NCBI GenBank assembly: GCA_028714895.1
Contig: JAQTLM010000012.1
Coordinates: 16,291 to 80,290, forward strand
DNA from: Gallionella sp.
GTDB lineage: Bacteria > Pseudomonadota > Gammaproteobacteria > Burkholderiales > Gallionellaceae
DNA: 64,000 nt
Reading direction: 5' to 3'
The notes beneath the pieces were generated by a model. The model was not told where the DNA came from, made no database searches, and saw nothing but the letters and a program-made list of their open reading frames with translations. The position numbers were made by a program, and so were the translations under genes. Below, one piece after another: positions 1 through 8,376 of the stretch (position 1 is the stretch's first letter; each line of letters begins with the position of its first letter).

Positions 1-341
1 GGATACAGCGCGGTGGTGAGCGGCACGATCACCACGTCGCAGGCATTGCTGCGGATGTGGTGCAGCGTCGCCAAGCGCTCGGAGATCAGATCCTGATGCG
101 GCGAGAAATGGTCGTAGGGCAGCGTCTCCCAGTCCGGCAGCAGGTGCACGCGCAGCGCAGGGTCGAAAAATGGGATTTCCTCCACTAGCCGCTGCGCCCC
201 CAGCGCGTTCGCGGCGATGATTACCAGCGGAGAACGGGCCAGCGGCGAGTGCTGCGCGGCATATTGCGCCAGTGCCAATGCGTCGGACGAGCCGTGCAGT
301 TGCGTATAGCGGGGACGGGAATGTTTTGACGAGAAAAGCAC
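1..341 (-). CDS. mfd: Transcription-repair coupling factor Mfd, N-terminal fragment
   Basis: Only the first 113 codons are in the window; the gene runs off the left edge. The translation begins MLFSSKHSRPRYTQLHG and continues through a segment with LPDWETLPYDHFSPH and the ISERLATLHHI region, which is the UvrB-like N-terminal domain of Mfd. Mfd displaces RNA polymerase stalled at DNA damage and recruits UvrA. I chose the GTG at 341-339 because the in-frame ATG at 380 overlaps a TATAAT box (369-374) that would serve this gene. The gene is divergent from ispD, a common betaproteobacterial arrangement. Confidence 0.9.
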   Translation of the reverse strand, partial: MLFSSKHSRPRYTQLHGSSDALALAQYAAQHSPLARSPLVIIAANALGAQRLVEEIPFFDPALRVHLLPDWETLPYDHFSPHQDLISERLATLHHIRSNACDVVIVPLTTALY

Positions 342-368
342 GATGGGCAGCCTGAAACAGAGGTGCGC

Positions 369-374
369 ATTATA
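369..374 (-). promoter_or_regulatory. -10 box for mfd
   Basis: A perfect TATAAT on the minus strand, about 28 bases upstream of the chosen mfd GTG. No good -35 hexamer is visible at 17 bases, so this is a partial promoter call. A weaker TACAAT (403-408, plus strand) lies 6 bases before the ispD ATG and could drive it with almost no leader. Confidence 0.45.
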
Positions 375-414
375 AGCCATGCGCGCGGGCAACCTTTTAA
401 TTTACAATCGCGCC

Positions 415-1104
415 ATGTCAGAATTCCACGCCTTGGTTCCCGCGGCCGGTTTCGGCGCACGCATGGGGCATGAGTTGCCCAAACAATACCTGCCGCTGGC
501 CGGGCAGCCGCTGATTTTCCACGCGCTGAATACGCTATGCGCCAGCCCGGAGATCACCACGGTGTTCGTGGTGCTGGCGCCCGGCGACACACTGTTCCAC
601 ACCTACGACTGGTCGCGCTTCGGCGACAAGCTGCAGCCGCTGTATTGCGGCGGGGAGACGCGCGCCGAGAGTGTGCTGAACGGCTTGCTGGCTTCCGAGC
701 TGGAGCCGGATGAATGGGTGCTGGTGCATGATGCGGCGCGCCCTTGTCTGACGCAGGCGCACCTGGTCAAGCTGATCGCCGAATTGCGCGACGATGAGGT
801 AGGCGGCATCCTTGCCGTGCCGGTGGCGGATACGCTGAAGCGCGCCGACGGACAGCAGCGCATCGCCTGTACCGAAGAACGCGCCGGATTGTGGCAGGCG
901 CAGACGCCGCAGATGTTCCGTGCCGGGCTGCTGGCGCAGGCGTTGCAGCAGTGCAGCCAGGTCACCGATGAGGCATCGGCGGTCGAGGCATTGGGCTTGC
1001 GGCCCAAACTGGTATTGAGCGAATCGAGCAATTTCAAGGTGACTTATCCGCAGGATTTGCTGCTGGCGGAGTTGCTGCTGAATCAACAAGGAAATCGAAC
1101 ATGA
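415..1104 (+). CDS. ispD: 2-C-methyl-D-erythritol 4-phosphate cytidylyltransferase
   Basis: IspD couples MEP to CTP to give CDP-ME, the third step of the MEP isoprenoid pathway in the cytosol. The 229-residue protein starts [18 protein letters not shown], the glycine-rich nucleotidyltransferase loop, followed by [10 protein letters not shown] (the conserved lysine), then VHDAARPC and the C-terminal [13 protein letters not shown] motif, all typical. The ATG at 415 is preferred over an upstream in-frame ATG at 379 because it gives the family-standard N-terminus. It overlaps ispF by 4 bases (ATGA), so the two are translationally coupled. Confidence 0.96.
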   Translation: MSEFHALVPAAGFGARMGHELPKQYLPLAGQPLIFHALNTLCASPEITTVFVVLAPGDTLFHTYDWSRFGDKLQPLYCGGETRAESVLNGLLASELEPDEWVLVHDAARPCLTQAHLVKLIAELRDDEVGGILAVPVADTLKRADGQQRIACTEERAGLWQAQTPQMFRAGLLAQALQQCSQVTDEASAVEALGLRPKLVLSESSNFKVTYPQDLLLAELLLNQQGNRT

Positions 1105-1577
1105 GAATCGGACAAGGTTTTGACGTGCACCAACTGGTAGAAGGGCGCAAGCTGATCATCGGTGGCGTGGAAATCCCATACGGCAAGGGGCTGCTCGGCC
1201 ATTCCGATGCCGACGTGCTGCTGCACGCGATCAGCGATGCGCTGCTCGGCGCGGTGGCGCTGGGCGACATCGGCAAGCATTTCGCCGATACCGACGCGAA
1301 GTTCAAGAACATCGACAGCCGCATCCTGCTGCGCGAGGTGCTGCATATGGTGCGCGAACAGGGGTTTCGCGTCGGCAACGTGGATGCGACCATCATCGCG
1401 CAGGCACCGAAGATGGCGCCGCACATCCCGCAGATGGTGGCGCATATTGCCGCCGACCTGCGCGTGGAAAAAAATGCCGTCAACGTGAAGGCGACCACCA
1501 CCGAACAGTTGGGGTTCAGCGGGCGCGGCGAAGGCATCGCGGCGCAAGCAGTGGTGTTGCTGCTGGCGGATAGTTGA
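1101..1577 (+). CDS. ispF: 2-C-methyl-D-erythritol 2,4-cyclodiphosphate synthase
   Basis: IspF cyclises CDP-ME 2-phosphate to MEcPP with release of CMP, using a metal held by Asp and His. The 158-residue protein begins [12 protein letters not shown] (the DxH metal site), followed by the [12 protein letters not shown] segment, IGKHFADTD, and the C-terminal [15 protein letters not shown], all family signatures. A ribosome site AAGGAAAT lies just before the ATG inside ispD. The stop overlaps the next start (TGATG). Confidence 0.97.
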   Translation: MRIGQGFDVHQLVEGRKLIIGGVEIPYGKGLLGHSDADVLLHAISDALLGAVALGDIGKHFADTDAKFKNIDSRILLREVLHMVREQGFRVGNVDATIIAQAPKMAPHIPQMVAHIAADLRVEKNAVNVKATTTEQLGFSGRGEGIAAQAVVLLLADS

Positions 1578-2257
1578 TGCGCGTATTGGCACTGGAAACC
1601 TCCACCGAATACTGTTCGGTCGCGCTGTGGCTAGACGGCGTGATCATTAGCCGCTGCGAGCTGGTCGGGCAGAAACATTCCGAGTTGCTGATGGCGATGC
1701 TGGATGATGTGCTGAAGCAGGCAGGCGTGAAGCTCGCGCAGCTCGACGGCATCGCGTTCGGCATGGGGCCGGGCTCATTCACCGGGGTGCGCATCGCCTG
1801 CGGAGTGGCGCAGGGTCTGGCGTTTGGCGCGAATTTGCCGGTGGCTGGTGTATGCACCCTGCAAGCGCTGGCGGAAGCTTCCGGCAAACCGCGTGTGATT
1901 GCAGCGCTGGATGCGCGCATGGGTGAGATTTATCATGCCGCGTATGAAAAGCATGATGGTGCCTGGATAGCAGTGAGCGAGCCGTGCTTGTGCAAGCCGG
2001 AAGAGGCGCCGCAGGTGCCGGGCAATGACTGGTTCGGCGCGGGCAGCGGTTTTGCCGTGCATGGCGCGGTTTTGAACAGGCGATATGCCGGGCAGTTACA
2101 GGGCGCGGATGATGCCGCCGTGCCGCAGGCCACCGCGATAGCCGCGCTTGGTGCGGCGCAATTCATACAGGGGCGCGGCGCGGATGCGGCAGAAGCCTTG
2201 CCACTATACCTGCGCGACAAGGTGGCGTTGAAGACTTGCGAACGGGAAGGGCATTGA
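1577..2257 (+). CDS. tsaB: tRNA threonylcarbamoyladenosine biosynthesis protein TsaB
   Basis: TsaB is the inactive paralogue and dimer partner of TsaD in the complex that makes t6A37 on ANN-decoding tRNAs. The 226-residue protein starts [17 protein letters not shown], the ASKHA-fold opening strand, and has AFGMGPGSFTGVRI and the ALDARMGEIYHA segment, both typical of TsaB. The ATG at 1577 shares a base with the ispF stop; a TTG at 1574 is in frame but unnecessary. It overlaps rimI by one base, and tsaB-rimI adjacency is common. Confidence 0.93.
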   Translation: MRVLALETSTEYCSVALWLDGVIISRCELVGQKHSELLMAMLDDVLKQAGVKLAQLDGIAFGMGPGSFTGVRIACGVAQGLAFGANLPVAGVCTLQALAEASGKPRVIAALDARMGEIYHAAYEKHDGAWIAVSEPCLCKPEEAPQVPGNDWFGAGSGFAVHGAVLNRRYAGQLQGADDAAVPQATAIAALGAAQFIQGRGADAAEALPLYLRDKVALKTCEREGH

Positions 2258-2709
2258 TGCGCGCGATGACGCAGGACGATGTGGATGTGGTGCTCGCCAT
2301 CGAACAGGCGGTGCAGCGCTTTCCGTGGACGCGCGGTAATTTTGCCGATGCACTGAACAGCGGCTATCTATGCCGTGTGGACGAAACGGAGAGCGGCGGG
2401 ATTCGCGGCTATGCGATATTGATGCCGGCGGCGGGTGAGGCAGAGCTGCTCAACATCGGCGTGGCGGCGGCGCAGCAGCGCAAGGGATTGGGGCGCGCGA
2501 TGTTGGCGGAGATGGTGGAGACAGCGCGTGCAAAGCAGTTGCGCCGCGTGTTTCTCGAAGTGCGTTCATCCAATATCGCTGCGATCGCGTTGTATCGCAG
2601 CGCGGGTTACAGCGAAATCGGGGTGCGGCGCGGTTATTATCAGGGCGCAAACGGCAGCGAGGATGCCATCACAATGGCATGTGAATTGATGGGTGAATCC
2701 AATGGATAG
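2257..2709 (+). CDS. rimI: Ribosomal protein S18 alanine N-acetyltransferase RimI
   Basis: A GNAT-fold acetyltransferase expected to modify the N-terminus of ribosomal protein S18 with acetyl-CoA. The 150-residue protein carries the acetyl-CoA loop QQRKGLGRAML and the following FLEVRSSNIAAIALYRSAGY motif that is diagnostic of RimI. The ATG at 2257 overlaps the tsaB stop as TGATG. An alternative in-frame TTG at 2236 would lie inside tsaB and has no advantage. Confidence 0.92.
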   Translation: MRAMTQDDVDVVLAIEQAVQRFPWTRGNFADALNSGYLCRVDETESGGIRGYAILMPAAGEAELLNIGVAAAQQRKGLGRAMLAEMVETARAKQLRRVFLEVRSSNIAAIALYRSAGYSEIGVRRGYYQGANGSEDAITMACELMGESNG

Positions 2710-3421
2710 AAGCGAAGCGGTGCTGCGCGAGTTGAAGCTGTATCCGCAATGGGGGCGGCGAAATCAGCCTGCACCGGTTGTGGCGGAACAGTGCGTGCCG
2801 ATCACGGTAGAGGTCGAAGCGATTGCTCCGGCGGCTGTTGTTGTGCCGGCACCTCAAGCCGATAAACTCAACTGGCCCGAGCTAAAGCAACGGGTGCGCG
2901 ACTGCACCGCCTGCAAGCTGCGCGCCGGTTGCACGCAGACGGTATTCGGGGTGGGCGACGAGCAGGCCGAGTGGCTGTTCGTTGGCGAAGGGCCGGGGGC
3001 GGATGAAGACACGCAGGGCGAGCCGTTCGTCGGGCAGGCGGGCAAGCTGCTCGATAACATGCTGCTGGCGATCAAACTCAAGCGCGGGAAAAATGTGTAC
3101 ATCGCTAACATCGTCAAATGCCGCCCGCCCAACAACCGCACGCCGCAGGCGGACGAGATCGCGACCTGCCTGCCCTATCTGCAACGCCAGATCGAATTGA
3201 TAAAACCCAAACTCATCGTCGCGTTGGGCAAGACCGCGGCCACTGCGCTACTGGGGCGCGATGCGGTGCTGGGCTCGTTGCGCGGTACATTGCACGATTA
3301 CTGCGGCATTCCGCTGGTCGTCACCTATCACCCTGCCTATTTGTTGCGCAGCCCGCTGGAGAAGGCCAAGGCGTGGCAGGATTTGTGTTTGGCTATGCGG
3401 GCGCGACACGGTGAGGCGTAG
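2702..3421 (+). CDS. Family 4 (iron-sulfur) uracil-DNA glycosylase
   Basis: Removes uracil from DNA. The C-terminal two thirds has the family 4 layout: [10 protein letters not shown] (cluster cysteines), then [19 protein letters not shown] (the GEGPG motif A), [13 protein letters not shown], and HPAYLLRSP near the end. The first ~55 residues are a low-complexity Ala/Val/Pro linker, as often precedes this domain in betaproteobacteria. The ATG at 2702 overlaps the rimI stop; a GTG at 2693 in the same frame is possible. It closes the ispD-to-udg run. Confidence 0.93.
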   Translation: MDRSEAVLRELKLYPQWGRRNQPAPVVAEQCVPITVEVEAIAPAAVVVPAPQADKLNWPELKQRVRDCTACKLRAGCTQTVFGVGDEQAEWLFVGEGPGADEDTQGEPFVGQAGKLLDNMLLAIKLKRGKNVYIANIVKCRPPNNRTPQADEIATCLPYLQRQIELIKPKLIVALGKTAATALLGRDAVLGSLRGTLHDYCGIPLVVTYHPAYLLRSPLEKAKAWQDLCLAMRARHGEA

Positions 3422-3432
3422 CCTTCTGATAA

Positions 3433-3547
3433 AACTCCTGGTGGAACAACTAGCCATCCGACTAACCCAGCAAAAGACGCTGGGCAAGTCATTGGTTATA
3501 GCCATTCGACTAGGCCATCAAAAAACGCTGGTCAAGTCGCTGGTTAA
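3433..3547. repeat. Dispersed hairpin repeat, copy A (two tandem units)
   Basis: Two tandem units, each a hairpin flanked by CTAGCCAT-like sequence on the left and TGGTTA on the right. Unit 1 stem at 3460-3490 is GACTAACCCAGC with GCTGGGCAAGTC around an A-rich loop; unit 2 at 3507-3539 is CGACTAGGCCATC with GCTGGTCAAGTCG. Related copies are at 52029-52131 (inverted) and 61373-61432 (inverted). The rest of the 272-base gap before the next gene shows nothing else I can name. Confidence 0.8.
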
Positions 3548-3693
3548 GGTGCGGGAGTGTCCGTATCGCACATCCTCATGAAATATAGGCTGATGCATAT
3601 CATGGTTTTTTAGCCTGAACTTTACTAGACTGCAGGGCGTCAGAGAACTGCAACGCGAATGTGAATGTGTGATACCGCGTACTTTATAAAGGT

Positions 3694-6600
3694 ATGGTAA
3701 TGGCAGACAGTAGCGGCAATAAAAAATTAATGCAGGCATTCTTTTTTCCTGCAGTAGCACTGATGAATCGCCTGGATGTCACCAGGAAATTCGTGCTGCT
3801 GGGGTTGATGTCCTTGGTCGCGATTGCGGTAGTGGTGTACAGCCTGTTCGTCTGCCTTGACGAGGTTATCAGCTTCTCGCAGCGGGAACTGAAGGGGCTC
3901 GAGCTGATTAAGCCGTTTCCCCGGGCTGTGCAGATCCTCCAGCAACACCGTGGGCTTTCGGCCAGGCTTCTTGGCGGCGAAGAGACTATGCGGGACAGTC
4001 GTGACAGCAATGAAAGGGAAGCGGTCGAGGCATTGAATGAAATGTGGGGAAAGCCGTTTCCCGGCATAACATCGAGCGAAGGTTTGCAGCGCATCAAGAC
4101 AGATTGGGAGCGCCTGCGCAAAGAGGGGCTCAATTGGACGGCGGCTGAAAACTTTGCCGCGCATACCCGCCTGATCAACCGGATACAGTCATTCGAGGGG
4201 ATTGTTGCCGATGAATACGCGCTGACCCTGGATCCTGAACTCGGCACGTTCTACCTGATCGATACCATCATTAATAATCTACCACATGCGCTTGAGCATC
4301 TTGGGGAGTTACGCGCATACGGCTCCGGTATTTTGGCCAAAAAACAGGCCACCGCACGGCAGAAGATCGAATTGAACATCCTGATTGCCGAACTTGATGA
4401 TGTGATCGAGCTGCTCAATACCAACCTCGACAAGACCGGTCGCTACAACCCGGCGCTACAGGGTTTAATCTCGGCTGCGTCCAGAGACATTGCTGATTCG
4501 GCGCAGCAGATTACCGGCCTCGTGGCATCGGACATTTTCACCGGTCATTTTGCTGTGCTTTCCAATGATTTTTTTGGGATGTCCACTGCAGCGATCGACA
4601 GGAGTTATACACAACTATATGAAATACTGCTGCCGACGGCTGAAACTCTCATCAAGGCGCGTATTGCACGAGCGGAAAATACGTTGCGCTTCAGCATCGG
4701 CATCGCCTTTCTGCTGTTTTTGGTGGTGGCCTATTTTTCAATTGGCATCTGCCGCGTCATTATCGTCAATATTCGGTCGCTTGCCCGCTCGGCACACAAC
4801 TTTGCCGGCGGCGACCTGAGTGAGCGGATCGATCTCGGCGCACGCGATGAGCTCGGCCAGGTGGGCGATAGTTTCAACGAAATGGCCGATGGATTCAACG
4901 CGTTACTAAAAGCGTCCCGTGAAAATGAAATACGCCTGCACGATCTGTCGATGCACCTCGAAGACCGGGTGAGGGAACGCACCATTGAACTAGAACGAAC
5001 TCAGCGGGAAACCGAGGTGCTGCTGCGGCGCAACCAGGCATTGATGATGACCTCCATGGATGGCATCCACGTGATGGACATGCAGGGCAACATATGGTCG
5101 GCCAATGATGCCTTTTGCAACATGCTGGGTTATACCCAAAAAGAGGTGTCCAGCCTTAATGTGGCCGACTGGGATGCGCAATACCCGGTTGAGGAGTTGC
5201 GGGCAGAATTCAGGGAGCTTGTCGGCAAGAGCGCCATGATCGAGACCTTGTGGCGCCGCAAGGACGGCACGCGGATCAATGTCGAGATCAGCGCCTCCGG
5301 CGTGGAACTGGAAGGGCAGAACTTCATTTTTGTTTCAGGCCGTGACATCACCGAACGCAAGCAGGCCAATGAGTTATTGCGTGTTGCTGCGGCAACCTTC
5401 GAGACGCATGAAGGTATCCTGATCACCGATGCCAACGCGAACATCATTCGCGTCAACCGGGCATTTCAGGATATCACCGGTTACAGTTCAGTAGAGGTGC
5501 TGGGCAAGAACCCGCGAATGATGAATTCCGGGCGGCAGGACAAGGTTTTTTACGCCGAGATGTGGCAACAACTGATCCATGCCGGCACATGGTCGGGTGA
5601 GATTTGGGACAAGCGTAAAAACGGCCAGATTTATCCGAAGTGGATGACGGTGACTGCCGTAAAAAATGAGCGGCAGGAAACCACGCAGTATGTCGCCATC
5701 TTCAGCGACATCACTGCGCGCAAACGGACAGAGGAGGAAATTCGCAACCTGGCGTTTTATGATGCGTTGACCAAATTGCCCAACCGGCGTTTGTTTATCG
5801 ACCGCTTCCACGCGGCTTTGCCTGTTTCAGCGCGCCACAATAACTATGGCGCGTTATTGTTCATCGATATGGACAAGTTCAAGACGCTCAACGATACGCT
5901 TGGCCATGACTACGGCGATTTGCTGCTGGTTGAGGTAGCTGCCCGGATCAAGTCTTGCGTGCGCGAAATGGATACCGTGGCAAGATTGGGCGGGGACGAA
6001 TTTGTGGTGTTGATTGAGGAAGTCAGCGGTGACCGGGATGAGGCTTCACGCAAGGTCGGACTGGTTGCCGAAAAAATCCGCGAGGCATTGGCGCGCCCCT
6101 ACCGGCTCAAGGAGCACGAGCATCATAGCTCGCCCAGTATCGGCATCAGCCTGTATCGCGGCAACGAAGAGACAGTGGATGCCTTGCTGAAGCGTGCCGA
6201 TTTGGCGATGTACCAGGCCAAGAGTTCCGGGCGCAATGCGGTGCGTTTTTTTGATGCTGCCATGCAGCATAAAGTGGAGACGCATACCGAACTGGTGAAT
6301 GATTTGCGCCGTGCCATAGAACGGCAGCAATTGCATTTGTATTACCAGATACAGGTGGATGACGATAACCGTCCGCTGGGGGCGGAGGCATTATTGCGCT
6401 GGATTCACCCGCAACACGGTATGGTTAATCCGGAACAGTTTATCCCGGTCGCCGAAGAGAGCGCGCTGATCATCGAGATTGATGATTGGGTGCTGGAGAC
6501 GGCCTGCCGGCAACTCGCCTTGTGGGACGGGAATGCGCGAACGCGCGACTTGCTGCTGACTATCAATGTTAGCGCCAAACAATTTGCCATGCCGGGCTTT

Positions 6601-7044
6601 GTCGATAAAGTGGCCGGCCTGTTAAAGGCGCATCAGGTTAACCCTGCGCACCTGAAACTGGAGCTGACCGAACGCATGGTGCTGGACGACCTGGCCGGTG
6701 CAGTGAAAAAAATGCATACGCTCAAGGCGCTCGGTGTCAGTCTGTCGATGGACGATTTTGGCACCCGCTATTCGTCACTGTCTTACCTGAAACAGCTGCC
6801 AATCGATCAGCTCAAGATAGACAAGGGGTTTGTGCAGGCTATCACCCAAGGCAACGACGACGCGCGGCTGGTGCAGAATATCATCGATCTGGTGAACAAC
6901 TTCAACTTGAGCGTGATTGCCGAAGGGGTGGAAACCGAGGCGCAACTGGCTTCGCTCAAACAGCGCGACTGCATAACCTATCAAGGTTTCCTGTTCGGCA
7001 AAGCCATGCCGGTTGAGGAGTTTGAGAAGTTACTGGGGTTGTAG
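3694..7044 (+). CDS. Membrane PAS-PAS-GGDEF-EAL c-di-GMP signalling protein
   Basis: A 1116-residue sensor likely able to make and/or break cyclic di-GMP. Order: short cytoplasmic N-terminus, membrane segment about residues 33-52, a long mostly helical periplasmic region, second membrane segment about 330-355, HAMP, coiled coil, two PAS domains (about 440-560 and 565-690), GGDEF (motif at 766-770) and EAL (catalytic Glu898). The inhibitory-site RxxD (REMD) sits five residues before GGDEF. The EAL loop-6 motif, usually DDFGTGYSS, reads DDFGTRYSS here, so phosphodiesterase activity could be altered. Its second PAS-GGDEF-EAL half is closely similar to the protein at 8377-11718, which points to module duplication. 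Confidence 0.93.
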   Translation: MVMADSSGNKKLMQAFFFPAVALMNRLDVTRKFVLLGLMSLVAIAVVVYSLFVCLDEVISFSQRELKGLELIKPFPRAVQILQQHRGLSARLLGGEETMRDSRDSNEREAVEALNEMWGKPFPGITSSEGLQRIKTDWERLRKEGLNWTAAENFAAHTRLINRIQSFEGIVADEYALTLDPELGTFYLIDTIINNLPHALEHLGELRAYGSGILAKKQATARQKIELNILIAELDDVIELLNTNLDKTGRYNPALQGLISAASRDIADSAQQITGLVASDIFTGHFAVLSNDFFGMSTAAIDRSYTQLYEILLPTAETLIKARIARAENTLRFSIGIAFLLFLVVAYFSIGICRVIIVNIRSLARSAHNFAGGDLSERIDLGARDELGQVGDSFNEMADGFNALLKASRENEIRLHDLSMHLEDRVRERTIELERTQRETEVLLRRNQALMMTSMDGIHVMDMQGNIWSANDAFCNMLGYTQKEVSSLNVADWDAQYPVEELRAEFRELVGKSAMIETLWRRKDGTRINVEISASGVELEGQNFIFVSGRDITERKQANELLRVAAATFETHEGILITDANANIIRVNRAFQDITGYSSVEVLGKNPRMMNSGRQDKVFYAEMWQQLIHAGTWSGEIWDKRKNGQIYPKWMTVTAVKNERQETTQYVAIFSDITARKRTEEEIRNLAFYDALTKLPNRRLFIDRFHAALPVSARHNNYGALLFIDMDKFKTLNDTLGHDYGDLLLVEVAARIKSCVREMDTVARLGGDEFVVLIEEVSGDRDEASRKVGLVAEKIREALARPYRLKEHEHHSSPSIGISLYRGNEETVDALLKRADLAMYQAKSSGRNAVRFFDAAMQHKVETHTELVNDLRRAIERQQLHLYYQIQVDDDNRPLGAEALLRWIHPQHGMVNPEQFIPVAEESALIIEIDDWVLETACRQLALWDGNARTRDLLLTINVSAKQFAMPGFVDKVAGLLKAHQVNPAHLKLELTERMVLDDLAGAVKKMHTLKALGVSLSMDDFGTRYSSLSYLKQLPIDQLKIDKGFVQAITQGNDDARLVQNIIDLVNNFNLSVIAEGVETEAQLASLKQRDCITYQGFLFGKAMPVEEFEKLLGL

Positions 7045-7115
7045 TGGCAGGCGCCGCGCCCCTGTGCCATGCTAAAATTTGTACCGAGCATATTTAATGT
7101 GCATCCGGGTCGTTT

Positions 7116-8363
7116 ATGCAAAACCTGCTTCGCGGTAAATCCAATCCGTTGGTTGTTATCCTGTTGGCCGTGGCTTTGCTAGCCGGTGCGCTGCTGTACA
7201 GCCAATATGGGCGCGCCAAACCGAGCATCAAAATCGGTGTGCTGCATTCGCTCAGCGGCACGATGGCATCGAGCGAAACCCCTCTGGTGGATGCGGTGCG
7301 ACTGGCAGTCGAAGAAGAAAATCAGTCGGGCGGGCTGAACGGTCTGGCTATCGAGATGATCGTTGCCGACTGCCGCTCCGATGCCGCCTATTGCGCGCAG
7401 CAGGCAGAGAAGCTCATCACCCAGGACGGCGTTCAGGCATTGTTCGGTTGCTGGACATCGGCCTGCCGCAAAGCGGTCAAAACCATTGTCGAAAAACATC
7501 ACCACCTGCTGCTCTATCCGCTGCAATATGAAGGCTTGGAGCAATCGCCCGACATCATTTACACCGGCGCGGCACCCAACCAGCAAATCATTCCGATGGC
7601 GTTATGGGCGTTGCAACAGCAAGGCAAGCGCTTTTACCTGATTGGTTCGGATTATATTTTCCCGCATACCGCGAATCTTATGGTCAAGGACGTGTTGCTT
7701 GCGCAAGGCGGGCAGTTGATTGGCGAGCGGTATCTGCCGCTGGGTGCAAGCGATATGGCGGCGATGGTGAAGGAAATTGCCGCGCAGCATCCCGATTTTG
7801 TGTTGAACACGCTTAATGGCGACAGCAATCTGCATTTTTTCCGCGCGCTGCGCGAGGCCGGTCTCAGTGCCGGACAAATCCCGGTATTTTCCACCAGCAT
7901 CGCTGAAGTGGAATTGGCGGCGATGGGAGCCGACCTGGTGGCGGGGCATTATGCCGCGTGGAATTATTTCCAGAGCGTGGATAGCGACGAAAACAAGGCG
8001 TTCGTCGCACGCTTCAGGCAGCGCTTCGGCAAGGAGCGCGTGCTGGATGATCCGATGGAGGCGGCCTACATCGGGGTAAAGCTGTGGGCAGACAGCGTGC
8101 GCAACGCCGGCACGGCGGATTTGACTCCGGTAAAAGACATTCTTGCGCAGCAAAGCATGGCCGCGCCGCAGGGTATCGTGGCGGTGGACTACAATACCGG
8201 ACACCTGTGGAAAACCGTGCGTATCGGCAGGGCGCGCCCCGATGGGCAATTCGATATTGTCTGGCAATCCGAAGCCGCCGTGCATCCGGCACCCTTTCCG
8301 TTTTATCGCAGCCGTCAGGAATGGCTTGCCGAGCAGCAAGCGTTGCCGGGAGCGGCGCGATGA
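7116..8363 (+). CDS. Urea/amide-type periplasmic binding protein (UrtA/FmdD-like)
   Basis: A 415-residue type I periplasmic-binding-fold protein of the branched-chain amino acid/urea class. One N-terminal hydrophobic helix (about residues 12-30) lacks an obvious cleavage site, so it may be a membrane anchor. The body contains IGVLHSLSGTMASSE and then LYPLQYEGLEQSPDIIYTG and APNQQIIP, segments very like UrtA. No urt permease or ATPase genes follow. Instead the gene ends 13 bases before a dCache-GGDEF-EAL protein, so the likely role is presenting a ligand to that receptor; this is inference from context. Confidence 0.85.
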   Translation: MQNLLRGKSNPLVVILLAVALLAGALLYSQYGRAKPSIKIGVLHSLSGTMASSETPLVDAVRLAVEEENQSGGLNGLAIEMIVADCRSDAAYCAQQAEKLITQDGVQALFGCWTSACRKAVKTIVEKHHHLLLYPLQYEGLEQSPDIIYTGAAPNQQIIPMALWALQQQGKRFYLIGSDYIFPHTANLMVKDVLLAQGGQLIGERYLPLGASDMAAMVKEIAAQHPDFVLNTLNGDSNLHFFRALREAGLSAGQIPVFSTSIAEVELAAMGADLVAGHYAAWNYFQSVDSDENKAFVARFRQRFGKERVLDDPMEAAYIGVKLWADSVRNAGTADLTPVKDILAQQSMAAPQGIVAVDYNTGHLWKTVRIGRARPDGQFDIVWQSEAAVHPAPFPFYRSRQEWLAEQQALPGAAR

Positions 8364-8376
8364 ACCGAGGTGTGAC

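Noticed and set aside
535..1089. Long open frames antisense to ispD and ispF
   Set aside because: They are shadows of GC-rich coding sequence; the plus-strand proteins match known families across their length.
7116..8363. Start of a urea ABC transporter operon (urtABCDE)
   Set aside because: No permease or ATPase genes follow; the next gene is a c-di-GMP signalling receptor.
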